Of a DNA stretch of 64,000 nucleotides, positions 53,696-62,050 are shown piece after piece (position 1 is the stretch's first letter; the number at the start of each line of letters is the position of its first letter). Under the pieces are notes generated by a model, which worked only from the letters and a program-made list of their open reading frames with translations, searched no databases and was not told the origin of the DNA. The stretch spans positions 1 through 64,000 of the forward strand of contig JAEWDK010000008.1 of NCBI GenBank assembly GCA_023390175.1, in the 5' to 3' direction. The position numbers and the translations under genes were made by a program. Origin of the DNA: Bacillota bacterium (GTDB taxonomy: Bacteria > Bacillota > Clostridia > Oscillospirales > Acutalibacteraceae).

Positions 53696-53724
53696 TTGAA
53701 AAAAAGAACATTTTCTGCTAAAAT
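53696..53724 (+). promoter_or_regulatory. Promoter of the FetAB-like exporter genes
   Basis: TTGAAA (53696-53701), 17 bases, TAAAAT (53719-53724). Its position argues for the TTG start at 53798 and not an upstream start. Confidence 0.65.
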
Positions 53725-53797
53725 ATATAGTTGTATTTCAGGCTGCGCGACTCTGCCGACGGCCCGAACAATATTGAACAGGAATCAGGTAAGCATC

Positions 53798-54433
53798 TTG
53801 TTTGAAATCGAAAACTTAAAGTTCAAGAATATTCTTGATATCCCGCAGTTGACCATCGATCAGCCGGTCACCTGCATTGTCGGGGCATCGGGCAGCGGAA
53901 AAACCACGCTTCTGCGCATGCTGAACCGACTGAATGCACCGGACAGCGGAATAATCCGTTATAACAACGACGACCTTTCCGCGATGGACGCCGTCAAACT
54001 GCGCCGCAATGTGGTAATGCTGGGACAAACGCCGGTTCTTTACGGCGGAAGCATCCGCGACAATCTGCAAATCGGTCTGGAATTTTCCCAAAAGCCGTGT
54101 GCCGGTGAGGAGGCCCTGCAGGAAAGTCTGAACCGTGTCGGCCTTGACAAAGCGCTTGACGGGTTCTGCGGCACGCTTTCCGGCGGGGAAAAGCAGCGCC
54201 TGTGCCTTGCGCGTGTTATGCTGATGGACGCGCCGACCTATCTTCTCGACGAGCCTTCCTCCGCGCTGGACAAAGAAACGGAGCACTTCATTATCCGGAA
54301 TCTTGCTGAATTTGTAAGCAGCCGGCAAAAACAGCTGATTATGGTAACACACTCGGAAAACATTGCTGCGGATTACCCGGACTGTGTCATCCGCTTGGAA
54401 AACGGCAGAATCGCAGGTGGTCTTCATGAATGA
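53798..54433 (+). CDS. ABC transporter ATP-binding protein, FetA (YbbL) type
   Basis: A 211-aa ATPase. Walker A GASGSGKTT, signature LSGGEKQRLCLARVM, Walker B TYLLDEPSSALD and switch VTHSEN are intact. It is compact like FetA of the iron-efflux pair FetAB. The start TTG 53798 is seven bases after CAGGT; the frame upstream overlaps the promoter. It overlaps the permease gene by eight bases. Confidence 0.85.
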   Translation: MFEIENLKFKNILDIPQLTIDQPVTCIVGASGSGKTTLLRMLNRLNAPDSGIIRYNNDDLSAMDAVKLRRNVVMLGQTPVLYGGSIRDNLQIGLEFSQKPCAGEEALQESLNRVGLDKALDGFCGTLSGGEKQRLCLARVMLMDAPTYLLDEPSSALDKETEHFIIRNLAEFVSSRQKQLIMVTHSENIAADYPDCVIRLENGRIAGGLHE

Positions 54434-55223
54434 TCAGGTCATGAATTTAAGCGTGTTTCAGCTTTCCATCGCATATGTTTTTGTGCTCATTCTGCTGATT
54501 ATCTTCAGGTCGCGCGGAATCCGGCGCGAAAAACAGATTTTGATCGCTTCGGTGCGCATGACAGTTCAGCTGACCGCCATGGGGTACATTCTCATGTATG
54601 TTTTCAGCTGCCCCAGCTGGTGGCTGACCTCGCTGATGATACTGGCGATGATTTCTTTTGCGGTGTTTAACGCGCTTAAACGTGTGAAGGCCGCCATATC
54701 AAAGCAGTTGAAATTCATAATAGGATTGTCGCTTGTTTTAGGCTCACTGTGTACGGCTGTATTTTTCATTCTTGTAGTGATTCAGGTGCGCCCGTGGTTC
54801 AACCCCCAGTATTTCATCCCCATTTCCGGCATGATTGTCGGAAATTCCATGACGGGAATTTCCCTCGGCGCAAACCGGCTTTGCTCCGATATGCGGGAAA
54901 AGCGCCCGATCATTGAAAACTCGCTGATGCTTGGGGCCGCCCCGGCCCGCGCTGTGAAAGAAATTGTAAACGATGCGTTTGACTGCGCCATTCTTCCCAC
55001 TATGAACAACATGCTCACCATGGGGATTGTGTCTTTGCCCGGAATGATGACGGGGCAGATTTTATCCGGCACCTTTCCGATTACCGCAATCAAGTATCAG
55101 ATCGGAATTATGCTTGCAATCTTAGGGAGCACCGCATTGTGCGTGGTACTGTTTGTCACGCTCGGCTCCAGAACCTTTTTCACAAAGGACGGGCGGCTGA
55201 AGGAAGAAGTTCAAACGGACTGA
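54426..55223 (+). CDS. ABC transporter permease, FetB (UPF0014) type
   Basis: A 265-aa membrane protein with about seven helices. ISGMIVGNSMTGISLGANR and TMNNMLTMGIVSLPGMMTGQ are hallmarks of the UPF0014/FetB family, implicated in metal (iron) efflux in E. coli. ATG 54426 overlaps the ATPase stop. Forms an exporter with FetA-like protein; metal identity inferred from homology. Confidence 0.88.
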   Translation: MNDQVMNLSVFQLSIAYVFVLILLIIFRSRGIRREKQILIASVRMTVQLTAMGYILMYVFSCPSWWLTSLMILAMISFAVFNALKRVKAAISKQLKFIIGLSLVLGSLCTAVFFILVVIQVRPWFNPQYFIPISGMIVGNSMTGISLGANRLCSDMREKRPIIENSLMLGAAPARAVKEIVNDAFDCAILPTMNNMLTMGIVSLPGMMTGQILSGTFPITAIKYQIGIMLAILGSTALCVVLFVTLGSRTFFTKDGRLKEEVQTD

Positions 55224-55263
55224 TACAAAAATTCCGAACCGTTTTGCGCTGATAGAACCACTC

Positions 55264-55303
55264 AAAAACCGCACCGGGCCAGTAAAAGCCCGGTGCGGTT
55301 TTT
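55264..55303. terminator. Bidirectional terminator
   Basis: A 16-bp perfect stem (AAAAACCGCACCGGGC and complement) ending GGTTTTTATG on plus and GGTTTTTGAG on minus; ends both the exporter pair and the DUF5317 gene. Confidence 0.93.
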
Positions 55304-55333
55304 ATGCTGCGATTCAATTTTAAGCATAAGCGG

Positions 55334-55900
55334 CTAAGCTGCGGCTGAATTTTCTTTCTGTTCCCATGTGAGCACCCAGACAATAAAAAGCAAAAGCCCA
55401 AGTCCGAGCACAAGGTCCCCTATGCTGAGGAATCCGCCCAGCCCATGCAGCGGCGCGGGAATAATGTCCCCCAGGAAGTACAGATTCGCACCGTTCTGAG
55501 CAATAAAATAATTGACCCTTTTGGCGTACACGGCCTGAGCGGTCATACCCGGGTACACAGCAAGCGCCGCCGGGGAAACGGGCATACGAAATCCGTTTGA
55601 CGCAATCACAACAAAATTGCTCAGCGAGCCCAGCGCCATTAAAATCACAGGGAATTTTTTCTCCCGATTTAAAAATAAAAAGCCGAAAATGCACAGATAG
55701 CTTGTACAGGTAATAATACCCGCATAGCGCAGCGCAAAAGCAGGAAGATACGAAAACGAGCCGTCTAGCAGCAGACCTGCAATGGGGAGCCACAAACCGT
55801 GAAGGCGGGAAACACTCCCCAGACTATTCTTTCTGCCGCGGCGCCAGTTCACTGCAAAACCGATTAAAATACCGGCCAACACAAATACAAATAAAATCAT
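55334..55900 (-). CDS. DUF5317 family membrane protein
   Basis: A 188-aa protein with about six helices. VIASNGFRMPVSPAAL and GDIIPAPLHGLGGFLSIGDLVL are conserved in DUF5317. Function unknown. It follows the HD-GYP gene by 17 bases and shares its transcript. Confidence 0.8.
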   Translation of the reverse strand: MILFVFVLAGILIGFAVNWRRGRKNSLGSVSRLHGLWLPIAGLLLDGSFSYLPAFALRYAGIITCTSYLCIFGFLFLNREKKFPVILMALGSLSNFVVIASNGFRMPVSPAALAVYPGMTAQAVYAKRVNYFIAQNGANLYFLGDIIPAPLHGLGGFLSIGDLVLGLGLLLFIVWVLTWEQKENSAAA

Positions 55901-55917
55901 ATTGTCACTGTACCCTT

Positions 55918-57210
55918 TTAAATTTCACCCGAATCGTGCAGCACTTCAAGAAAAGCCGCAACCACCTGCGGGTGGAATTGCTTTCCGCTTTCTTCCTTTA
56001 AAATGCTTTCAACCTGTTCAACGGACAGGCTGCTGCAGTAAGGGCGGTTGCTGGTCATTGCGTCGTATGCGTCCGCAAGGGCGATAATGTAAACTTCAAT
56101 CGGAAGGTCGTCCCCTTTGGTGTGGTCGGGGTATCCGCTCCCGTCATAACGCTCGTGGTGGTGGATAATCGCGGTGCGCACAACCTTGTTCAGTTTCACA
56201 TTCTTTAAGATATTGGCGCTGATTTGAGGATGTGTCATAATAATCGCCCGTTCCTCGGAAGTAAGGCGGTCGGGCTTGTTCAGAATTTTATCGTCAATTC
56301 CTATTTTTCCAATATCGTGCAGAAGCGCTGCAGTTCTTATATTCTCAATCTGATAATTTGGAACATGCATCTTTTGGGCAATTTGCACGGCATAACCTTC
56401 CACACGGTGGGAATGGCCCTCGGTGTACACATCCTTTGCTTCCAATGCGGCCGTCAGTGTTTTCACCATATTATAGTAGTTTTGCTTTACATCAAGGTAC
56501 AGTACGAAGCTGTATCTTGCCAGCATCAGCGGAAACATAAATAAAAGAACTAAATATTCTCCGCCATCCATCAGTAAGAATTTGGCAATAAAATATCCAA
56601 TCGGTGCTGCGGCAGCAATATTGGGAAGAAATTCAAAAAAATTTTTAAGTACTGCGGAGAAAAACGGGATTTTTTTATCTAGAGAGAATAATAATAAAAG
56701 TATACCACAGTTGATTAAAAAGAAGGAGAGTGTTGCAATAACCCCCGGAATTAAAACACCAGGTAAATTTAAAGATTTAACTTTACCTCCTGTTATTTCA
56801 AATAAAACGCCACAAATAAAAACCGAAAGGACTATATTAGAGGTGTTAAAAGCGGTTTTTATAGGCTCTGTGTTAAATATATGTATAAATTTTTTGTCCG
56901 GTGTTGGGGACGGTTCAATAACAAAAGGTGCAGTAATAATTACCATAGCAGCGGCAGCAACCGGTCCTTGACATAATACTGTGGCAAGATTGCAAATAAA
57001 TGACATATCAACCGCATAATCAGGCCGGATATAAATCGGAAAACATCGGCAAATTATATATAGCAACCAAAGCAAACCAAACTGTGCCAATTCCTCTGTA
57101 GGATTAGCATTGGTAAATATATATTTTAAATTAAAGAAAACACAATATAAGCCCAGCGATAGTCCGATTGCTGAAATGAAATATGCGTAAATTTTAGACG
57201 ATCGACTCAT
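55918..57210 (-). CDS. Membrane HD-GYP domain protein (putative c-di-GMP phosphodiesterase)
   Basis: A 430-aa protein with an N-terminal integral membrane sensor (helices within residues 10-235) and a C-terminal HD-GYP domain. Key residues are H298-D299 in ALLHDIGKIGI and HHERYDGSGYP at 350-361. HD-GYP enzymes hydrolyse cyclic di-GMP. AAGGGGGT precedes the start. No GGDEF partner is nearby. A 26-aa peptide gene and an inverted repeat lie directly upstream. Confidence 0.92.
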   Translation of the reverse strand: MSRSSKIYAYFISAIGLSLGLYCVFFNLKYIFTNANPTEELAQFGLLWLLYIICRCFPIYIRPDYAVDMSFICNLATVLCQGPVAAAAMVIITAPFVIEPSPTPDKKFIHIFNTEPIKTAFNTSNIVLSVFICGVLFEITGGKVKSLNLPGVLIPGVIATLSFFLINCGILLLLFSLDKKIPFFSAVLKNFFEFLPNIAAAAPIGYFIAKFLLMDGGEYLVLLFMFPLMLARYSFVLYLDVKQNYYNMVKTLTAALEAKDVYTEGHSHRVEGYAVQIAQKMHVPNYQIENIRTAALLHDIGKIGIDDKILNKPDRLTSEERAIIMTHPQISANILKNVKLNKVVRTAIIHHHERYDGSGYPDHTKGDDLPIEVYIIALADAYDAMTSNRPYCSSLSVEQVESILKEESGKQFHPQVVAAFLEVLHDSGEI

Positions 57211-57230
57211 ATTGACCCCCTTTTAATATA

Positions 57231-57444
57231 AAAAATCAGGTTTGCAAATTTATTAGCTTAGATCACTTCCAAGTGAAAGCTGCGCCGGCTGTTGCAATAA
57301 CAGAAAGAATGGACATTAAAGCCAGCATAATCTTAGTTTTCATCGATATAGCCCTCCAAAGTTAAAACTCTGTTTTCTCGCTAATGAAACAGGCTATATC
57401 CGCTTCGCTTATGTACTTGTGTGCTTTCTGCAAACCTGATTTTT
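57231..57444. repeat. 16-bp perfect inverted repeat around a small peptide gene
   Basis: AAAAATCAGGTTTGCA at 57231-57246 is exactly inverted at 57429-57444. The 182 bases between hold the 26-aa peptide gene. No target-site duplication or transposase is visible. It may be a MITE-like element or the closing stem of a long RNA hairpin. Confidence 0.7.
57263..57343 (-). CDS. 26-aa hydrophobic peptide
   Basis: Starts MKTKIMLALM and ends AGAAFTWK, mostly hydrophobic. GGAGGG lies about seven bases before the ATG. It is 52 bases upstream of the HD-GYP gene on the same strand and could be a membrane or signalling peptide. It has no cysteine, so it does not fit AgrD-type cyclic peptides. Confidence 0.5.
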   Translation of the reverse strand: MKTKIMLALMSILSVIATAGAAFTWK

Positions 57445-57481
57445 GGCATGGTAAAACGGGCCGAAACCCCACAGCGTTAAA

Positions 57482-58117
57482 TTACGCTGTCGCGATTCTG
57501 CGGTTCAAGGCGTCCATGGTGGCCTTTACCACCGCAGTTCCGCTGTCATCCCCAACGAAGGAGCTGCCGACCATGTGCTCCACCTTGTTTTTCGACTTTA
57601 CGGCAATACAGACGGCAACCGCCTTTTCCCCGCTGAGGTCGAATGTTTTCACATCCGCAACAGACAGGAGCACATCCGCGTCGATAAAATTGGCCACCGC
57701 GCTCAGTGTTGCCTGGCAAATCATTTTGTTGACTTCCAAACGGTCGTTCACCGAGGTGGCAGTGCCTGAAAACGAGGAACTCCCATCGGAAAGGGAAACT
57801 GTGGCGCAGGAGCGTTCCTTGCTCCGCGTCAGGTTGATTTCATCGAAAATAAGGCGGCAGCGAAGTCGCGGGTCATTCTCAGAAGGGATTTGCGCAATAC
57901 TGATTACCTTATAGTCAATATTGACCCCGTACTGCGCCATGATCGCGGACTGGATATCCCGGCTGATTTGCTTTGGGGCCCTTTGCATATCCGCCAGCAC
58001 ATGAATTTCAGAAATTTCATTTTCCGAAAAGACAATGCTGGAGCTCATTACACCGGGTAACTTTCCAATTAATTCATTATACTGCTTTGTAATCGCGTTT
58101 TGATTACTTTCTGCCAT
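57482..58117 (-). CDS. Unrecognised 211-aa protein, two-part
   Basis: AAGGGGG is eight bases before the ATG. The first 75 residues include ISEIHVLADMQRAPKQISRD and the sequence QYGVNIDYKVISIAQIP. The second part (about 85-211) has repeating strands and an alanine-rich helix ending VVKATMDALNRRI, with the look of a small duplicated alpha/beta domain. I have a recollection of similar unannotated proteins in Firmicutes and Actinobacteria. No catalytic motif, signal peptide or membrane segment is seen. It stands upstream of the HD-GYP unit. Confidence 0.65.
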   Translation of the reverse strand: MAESNQNAITKQYNELIGKLPGVMSSSIVFSENEISEIHVLADMQRAPKQISRDIQSAIMAQYGVNIDYKVISIAQIPSENDPRLRCRLIFDEINLTRSKERSCATVSLSDGSSSFSGTATSVNDRLEVNKMICQATLSAVANFIDADVLLSVADVKTFDLSGEKAVAVCIAVKSKNKVEHMVGSSFVGDDSGTAVVKATMDALNRRIATA

Positions 58118-58337
58118 ACTCAGAACCCCCTTATTATTTCATCGCTGTTTTCAGCATAAGGCCGCAGCTGACAAATAGCGTTTGAATTATCAAATATATC
58201 CTAAATTATATAAAAAATGTCGCCGTTTTTCAATGCATTTATAGAAAAATATTTCAAATTTGAATAATTTTTAACGAAATAAAGGGATATTATAGTTTTC
58301 AAAGATAATTTTCGCCAGGAAAAATACTTGTTATAGA

Positions 58338-58375
58338 AATACCGCCGAATTACTTGTTCAGTAACAGGCGGTATT
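58338..58375 (-). terminator. Terminator of the zinc-ribbon membrane protein gene
   Basis: AATACCGCC pairs with GGCGGTATT, with further inner pairing; TTTCTATAAC follows on the minus strand. The 220 AT-rich bases between here and 58118 hold nothing I recognise. Confidence 0.7.
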
Positions 58376-58377
58376 AA

Positions 58378-58770
58378 TCAGGTCTTTTTTATAAATTCAG
58401 TTTTACACACGGGGCAGGTAATGCTGATTTTACCCTTGCCCTTCGGAACGCGAAGTGTGCTGGAGCATTGCGGGCATTTATAATACCGATGTGTTCTGCG
58501 GTCTTTCAGCATGCTGATTGTGCGCCGGAACCGATTCCCGACCGGGTTCCAATACCGCAGGAACACCGTGTTTTCCCGGTAGCGTTGCGTGTAGTTCCTT
58601 GAGAGCATTCTGAAAAAGCAAAGGGCAAACGGAATAAGCGCGATCCACGCAAGTAAGCACCAGTGTGTAATCTGCGCTAAAATATACAGCACCGCGTAAA
58701 GAACAATCAGCGCAATCGACAGCTGGTCGGTGCCATACCGCCCCGCCATTACTTTTCTGAGCCAATTCAT
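58378..58770 (-). CDS. Membrane protein with C-terminal zinc ribbon
   Basis: A 130-aa protein with two hydrophobic helices (about 20-60), a basic stretch, and a C-terminal ribbon KCPQCSSTLRVPKGKGKIS...CPVCKTEF (quoted in parts) holding four cysteines. GGAG is eight bases before ATG 58770. Similar unannotated clostridial proteins exist; function unknown. Confidence 0.8.
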   Translation of the reverse strand: MNWLRKVMAGRYGTDQLSIALIVLYAVLYILAQITHWCLLAWIALIPFALCFFRMLSRNYTQRYRENTVFLRYWNPVGNRFRRTISMLKDRRTHRYYKCPQCSSTLRVPKGKGKISITCPVCKTEFIKKT

Positions 58771-58936
58771 AATCTCGTCTCCTATAACCTGTCGTTCTGT
58801 AATACTGTCCATTGTAGTACAATTGATTCTGTGTTTTCTGAAGGAAGCGTGAACAATTTGTAAGATTTTTGCACCGGTTCCGATCTTCTTTCAAACCGCG
58901 GTTCCGTTACCCGCTGTCAGCCCGCAGCACAAAGCA

Positions 58937-59944
58937 TTACATTCGAATCAGTTCCTGCAGCGTTACTTCATTCAGGTTGACGGCAAACCCGTCCACTTTT
59001 CCGCTGCCGTCAATATGCAAAAACTCCCCGGAGGAAATCGTATTGCCCACATAGCCGATGTCACGGTAAAAGTCAAGCGCAAACAGGGGTTCCCCTTTTT
59101 TGCCGCGCTTTGCGCATACATAACGATATACGCGGTCCTCAAGGCTTTTTTTGCCTGCATCCTCGTTGATATAGCCGCCGATCAGGCAGCCGTTCTCAAT
59201 CATATGCTGTGTAAACTCATCGGACATAAGCCGCTCTGCGTTTTCTTCCGTATAATAAACGTGAAAGCCGTAAAAGCACTTGGCCGTATGCAGCAATTGA
59301 AGTGCCTTGTCCGCTGTTTTTTCAGCAGTGCAGTCGGTCATGTCAACCGAAACCACCAAGTTAGGGGTCTGAATCACTTTCCCGCCAATTGGCTCCAGCA
59401 GAACATCAGCGGAAACCGCGGCAAAAAAGGAGCACTCCGCGTGCGCTTTACAAAGGTCAATCACCTCTGCAAGGGCTTGCTGTGAATGATCGATTTTAAA
59501 AACAAATGTAAAAATCCCAAGCGACACAGCATTGGAAATCAGCAGCGACATCCGGTCGAAGTCCAACGCAACCGGCGTTTCCCCGCTGAAATCAAAAAGC
59601 AGCAGCCAAGGAATGTAGCGGCCAAGGGCAGCTTCCTGCTGCCGTAGCGTATCTGCGCCGTAGTTCAGCGCAGTGTAGCCAAAGTTCAGGCTCATTGCCC
59701 GGATTGCTTCGGGATTCACATTCTCAATCAGGTTCGTCAGCAGTTCATTATACGGATTGTCCGGATTTTTCAAAATGTTGCGCACAAGCGAGAAAAAGTG
59801 CTTTTGCGCTGCGGACGTTGAAAAGCTATCGCCCAAATCTGCTAAATTCCGTATGCTGCGTTTTGGGTCGCTGCGGATATCCCGAATCGCTTTATTAATA
59901 ATCACTCCGACAGTCCCACGCATGATTCTGTGTCTGCTTTCCAT
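58937..59944 (-). CDS. Radical SAM-like protein lacking the iron-sulfur cysteines
   Basis: A 335-aa cytosolic protein. It aligns by eye with a clostridial radical SAM family: an N-terminal helical part with VRNILKNPDNPYNELLTNL, then IPWLLLFDFSG (residues 111-121), where active members have IPWAILLDPTSACNLHCTGC. Here the CxxxCxxC loop is gone and about 14 residues shorter. The GGEP region is replaced by FKIDHSQQ (149-156). The C-terminal FLHIDGSGKVDGF keeps the shape of LHINANGDVEPC but has Gly-Phe for Pro-Cys. The six cysteines (165, 171, 205, 223, 253, 277) form no cluster motif. ATG 59944 has GGAGAG six bases upstream. Intact frame of full length suggests a selected pseudoenzyme. Confidence 0.75.
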   Translation of the reverse strand: MESRHRIMRGTVGVIINKAIRDIRSDPKRSIRNLADLGDSFSTSAAQKHFFSLVRNILKNPDNPYNELLTNLIENVNPEAIRAMSLNFGYTALNYGADTLRQQEAALGRYIPWLLLFDFSGETPVALDFDRMSLLISNAVSLGIFTFVFKIDHSQQALAEVIDLCKAHAECSFFAAVSADVLLEPIGGKVIQTPNLVVSVDMTDCTAEKTADKALQLLHTAKCFYGFHVYYTEENAERLMSDEFTQHMIENGCLIGGYINEDAGKKSLEDRVYRYVCAKRGKKGEPLFALDFYRDIGYVGNTISSGEFLHIDGSGKVDGFAVNLNEVTLQELIRM

Positions 59945-60093
59945 ATTCAACTCTCCATCTGTCACATTATAGTTTAAGTATATAAACAATCTTTCTTAAA
60001 TGGAATAGACAATTTTATAATCTGTCTTATTTTTTGACAGTAAATTTCAAGTGTCTTTAAAACAGGATAGCAAGTCCGCGTGAAAGCCGACAC

Positions 60094-60132
60094 AAAACAG
60101 CCCGATACGCTGAGCGTACCGGGCCGGGCTGC
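60094..60132 (-). terminator. Terminator of the cysE-cysS-ybaK operon
   Basis: CAGCCCG with CGGGCTG closes a stem containing a GTACGC/GCGTA hairpin; TTTTGTGTC follows on the minus strand, directly after the ybaK stop. Confidence 0.7.
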
Positions 60133-60615
60133 TTATTCTGCGATTGCGGCGGTCGTACCGCGAATCAGGCTGAGGAGCGTGTGCGGTTCCAGCTGCACCT
60201 GGGCGCCGATTTTCCCGCCGCTTACAATAATGGTCGGCAACTGTTCGCAGCTGCTGTCAATTACGGTTTTAAACTGCTTTTTCATTCCGATTGGGGAACA
60301 CCCGCCGCGAATATAACCGGTGGTTTTGTTGATTTCATCCACATGAATCATTTCCACCGATTTTTCACCGACGCTTTTGGCCGCGGCTTTCAGGTTCAGT
60401 TCCTTTGCGACCGGAACGACAAAAACATAAAATTCACGGCTTGTCCCGCGGGTAACCAGGGTTTTAAAAACCTGTTCCTCGTTCTGCCCAAGCTTATGCG
60501 CAACGGAAACGCCGTCAATCTTTCCGTCCTCATGGTCATAAAAATAATACTGATAAGGAATTTTTGCCTGGTCCAATATTCGCATTACATTCGTTTTGTT
60601 ATTTTCTTTTGCCAC
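60133..60615 (-). CDS. ybaK: Cys-tRNA(Pro) deacylase YbaK/EbsC
   Basis: A 160-aa YbaK-domain protein. KTLVTRGTSREFYVFVVP, LNLKAAAKSVGEKSVEM and GYIRGGCSPIG (with the specificity-related GGxxPxG) define the family, which removes cysteine mischarged onto tRNA-Pro. It is 27 bases downstream of cysS in the same operon, a fitting partner for CysRS. Confidence 0.93.
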   Translation of the reverse strand: MAKENNKTNVMRILDQAKIPYQYYFYDHEDGKIDGVSVAHKLGQNEEQVFKTLVTRGTSREFYVFVVPVAKELNLKAAAKSVGEKSVEMIHVDEINKTTGYIRGGCSPIGMKKQFKTVIDSSCEQLPTIIVSGGKIGAQVQLEPHTLLSLIRGTTAAIAE

Positions 60616-60642
60616 TTTCGTTACTCCCTCTGTCTGCCGGGC

Positions 60643-62049
60643 TTATTGCTCGATTTTCCACTTAATGCCCTGAGCGGTATCCTCCAGCACAACATGGCGC
60701 GCTTTCAGCTCGTCGCGGATACGGTCGGCCGTCGCCCAGTCTTTGTTGGCGCGGGCCTGTGTGCGTTCGGAAATCAGTTTTTCGATTTCTTCGTCAAGGT
60801 TCTCTTCCTTCTTATTATAAAGCAGCCCGAGCACTCCTGCAAGTTCATTGAATAAATCAAGCGCGTAGATGCAAAGCTCTTTCGACGGAGCGGCGGCACC
60901 ATTCAGATTGGTATTGATGTCACGCGCCAAATCAAACAAGGCGGAAATTGCATCGGCCGTATTCAGGTCGTCTTCCATCGCGTCAATAAAATGATCCTGA
61001 TATTCGTTCAGCCTGTGCTTCGTTTGATGTTCCCCGTCCTTTTCGCCGGACTCAGCGTGCTGTATTACGAATTGAAGGTTGTCCCTGCAATTGTACAGCC
61101 GCTCGAGCGCAGCTTTGCACTGCTCAATTACCTCTGTGCTGTAATTGATGGGGGTGCGGTAGTGCGATGCCACCATCATGTAGCGGATCGGCTCATAGCC
61201 GTACTTCGCCGCCACGTCGCGCGTTGTGAAAAAGTTGTTAAGGCTTTTGCTCATCTTACGGTTGTCCACATTGATATAGCCGTTGTGCATCCAGTAATTT
61301 GCGAACGGCACACCGTTGCAGCATTCACTTTGCGCAATTTCATTCTCGTGGTGCGGGAAAATAAGGTCCTGCCCGCCACAGTGAATGTCGATGGTTTCGC
61401 CAAGGTATCTGCGCGCCATGGCGGAGCACTCGATGTGCCAGCCCGGCCTGCCGTTTCCCCAGGGGGAGGTCCAGCTCGGCTCGCCGGGCTTTGCGCTTTT
61501 CCAAAGGGCAAAATCCATGGGATCCTCTTTAATTTCGCCTGTCGCAATGCGTGCCCCGGCCTGCAAATCCTCCAGCGGCTGATGGGAAAGCTTGCCGTAG
61601 TTCGCATCCTTCAGCGTCCTGAAATAAACATCGCCGTTTGAAGTGGCGTAAGCGTAATCCTTTTCGACCAAATCGGAAATAATATGAATAATCTCATCGA
61701 TATTTTCCGTTGCAAGGGGATGAATTGTCGCAGGACGAACATTCAGCCCCTTCGCATCGATTTTATATTCCTCAATATAGCGCTGGGAAACCGTAAGGTA
61801 GTCGGTGCCCTCTTCCTTTGCCTTATTAATAATCTTATCGTCTATATCCGTAAAATTCTGAACGAACGTCACCTTCATGCCGCGGTATTCGAGGTAACGG
61901 CGCAGCACGTCAAACACGCAGATCGGACGGGCATTGCCAATATGGATGTAGTTGTAAACAGTGGGCCCGCACGCATAAATCTTTGCTTCACCCGCGGTAA
62001 TCGGAACAAACTCCTCTTTTTGGCGCGATAACGTGTTGTAGATTTCCAT
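60643..62049 (-). CDS. cysS: Cysteine-tRNA ligase
   Basis: A 468-aa class I synthetase. HIGH-type motif HIGNARP follows the zinc cysteine in YACGPTVYNY; other zinc ligands sit in ECSAMARRYLG and HCGGQDLIFPHHENE; KMSKSLNNFF is the second signature. It charges tRNA-Cys. It follows cysE by one base and is under T-box control. Confidence 0.97.
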   Translation of the reverse strand: MEIYNTLSRQKEEFVPITAGEAKIYACGPTVYNYIHIGNARPICVFDVLRRYLEYRGMKVTFVQNFTDIDDKIINKAKEEGTDYLTVSQRYIEEYKIDAKGLNVRPATIHPLATENIDEIIHIISDLVEKDYAYATSNGDVYFRTLKDANYGKLSHQPLEDLQAGARIATGEIKEDPMDFALWKSAKPGEPSWTSPWGNGRPGWHIECSAMARRYLGETIDIHCGGQDLIFPHHENEIAQSECCNGVPFANYWMHNGYINVDNRKMSKSLNNFFTTRDVAAKYGYEPIRYMMVASHYRTPINYSTEVIEQCKAALERLYNCRDNLQFVIQHAESGEKDGEHQTKHRLNEYQDHFIDAMEDDLNTADAISALFDLARDINTNLNGAAAPSKELCIYALDLFNELAGVLGLLYNKKEENLDEEIEKLISERTQARANKDWATADRIRDELKARHVVLEDTAQGIKWKIEQ

Positions 62050-62050
62050 T

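Noticed and set aside
57361..57481. A possible c-di-GMP riboswitch upstream of the HD-GYP gene
   Set aside because: The conserved GEMM-I core (GCAAA..., GNRA loop receptor) could not be traced; only the inverted repeat is clear.
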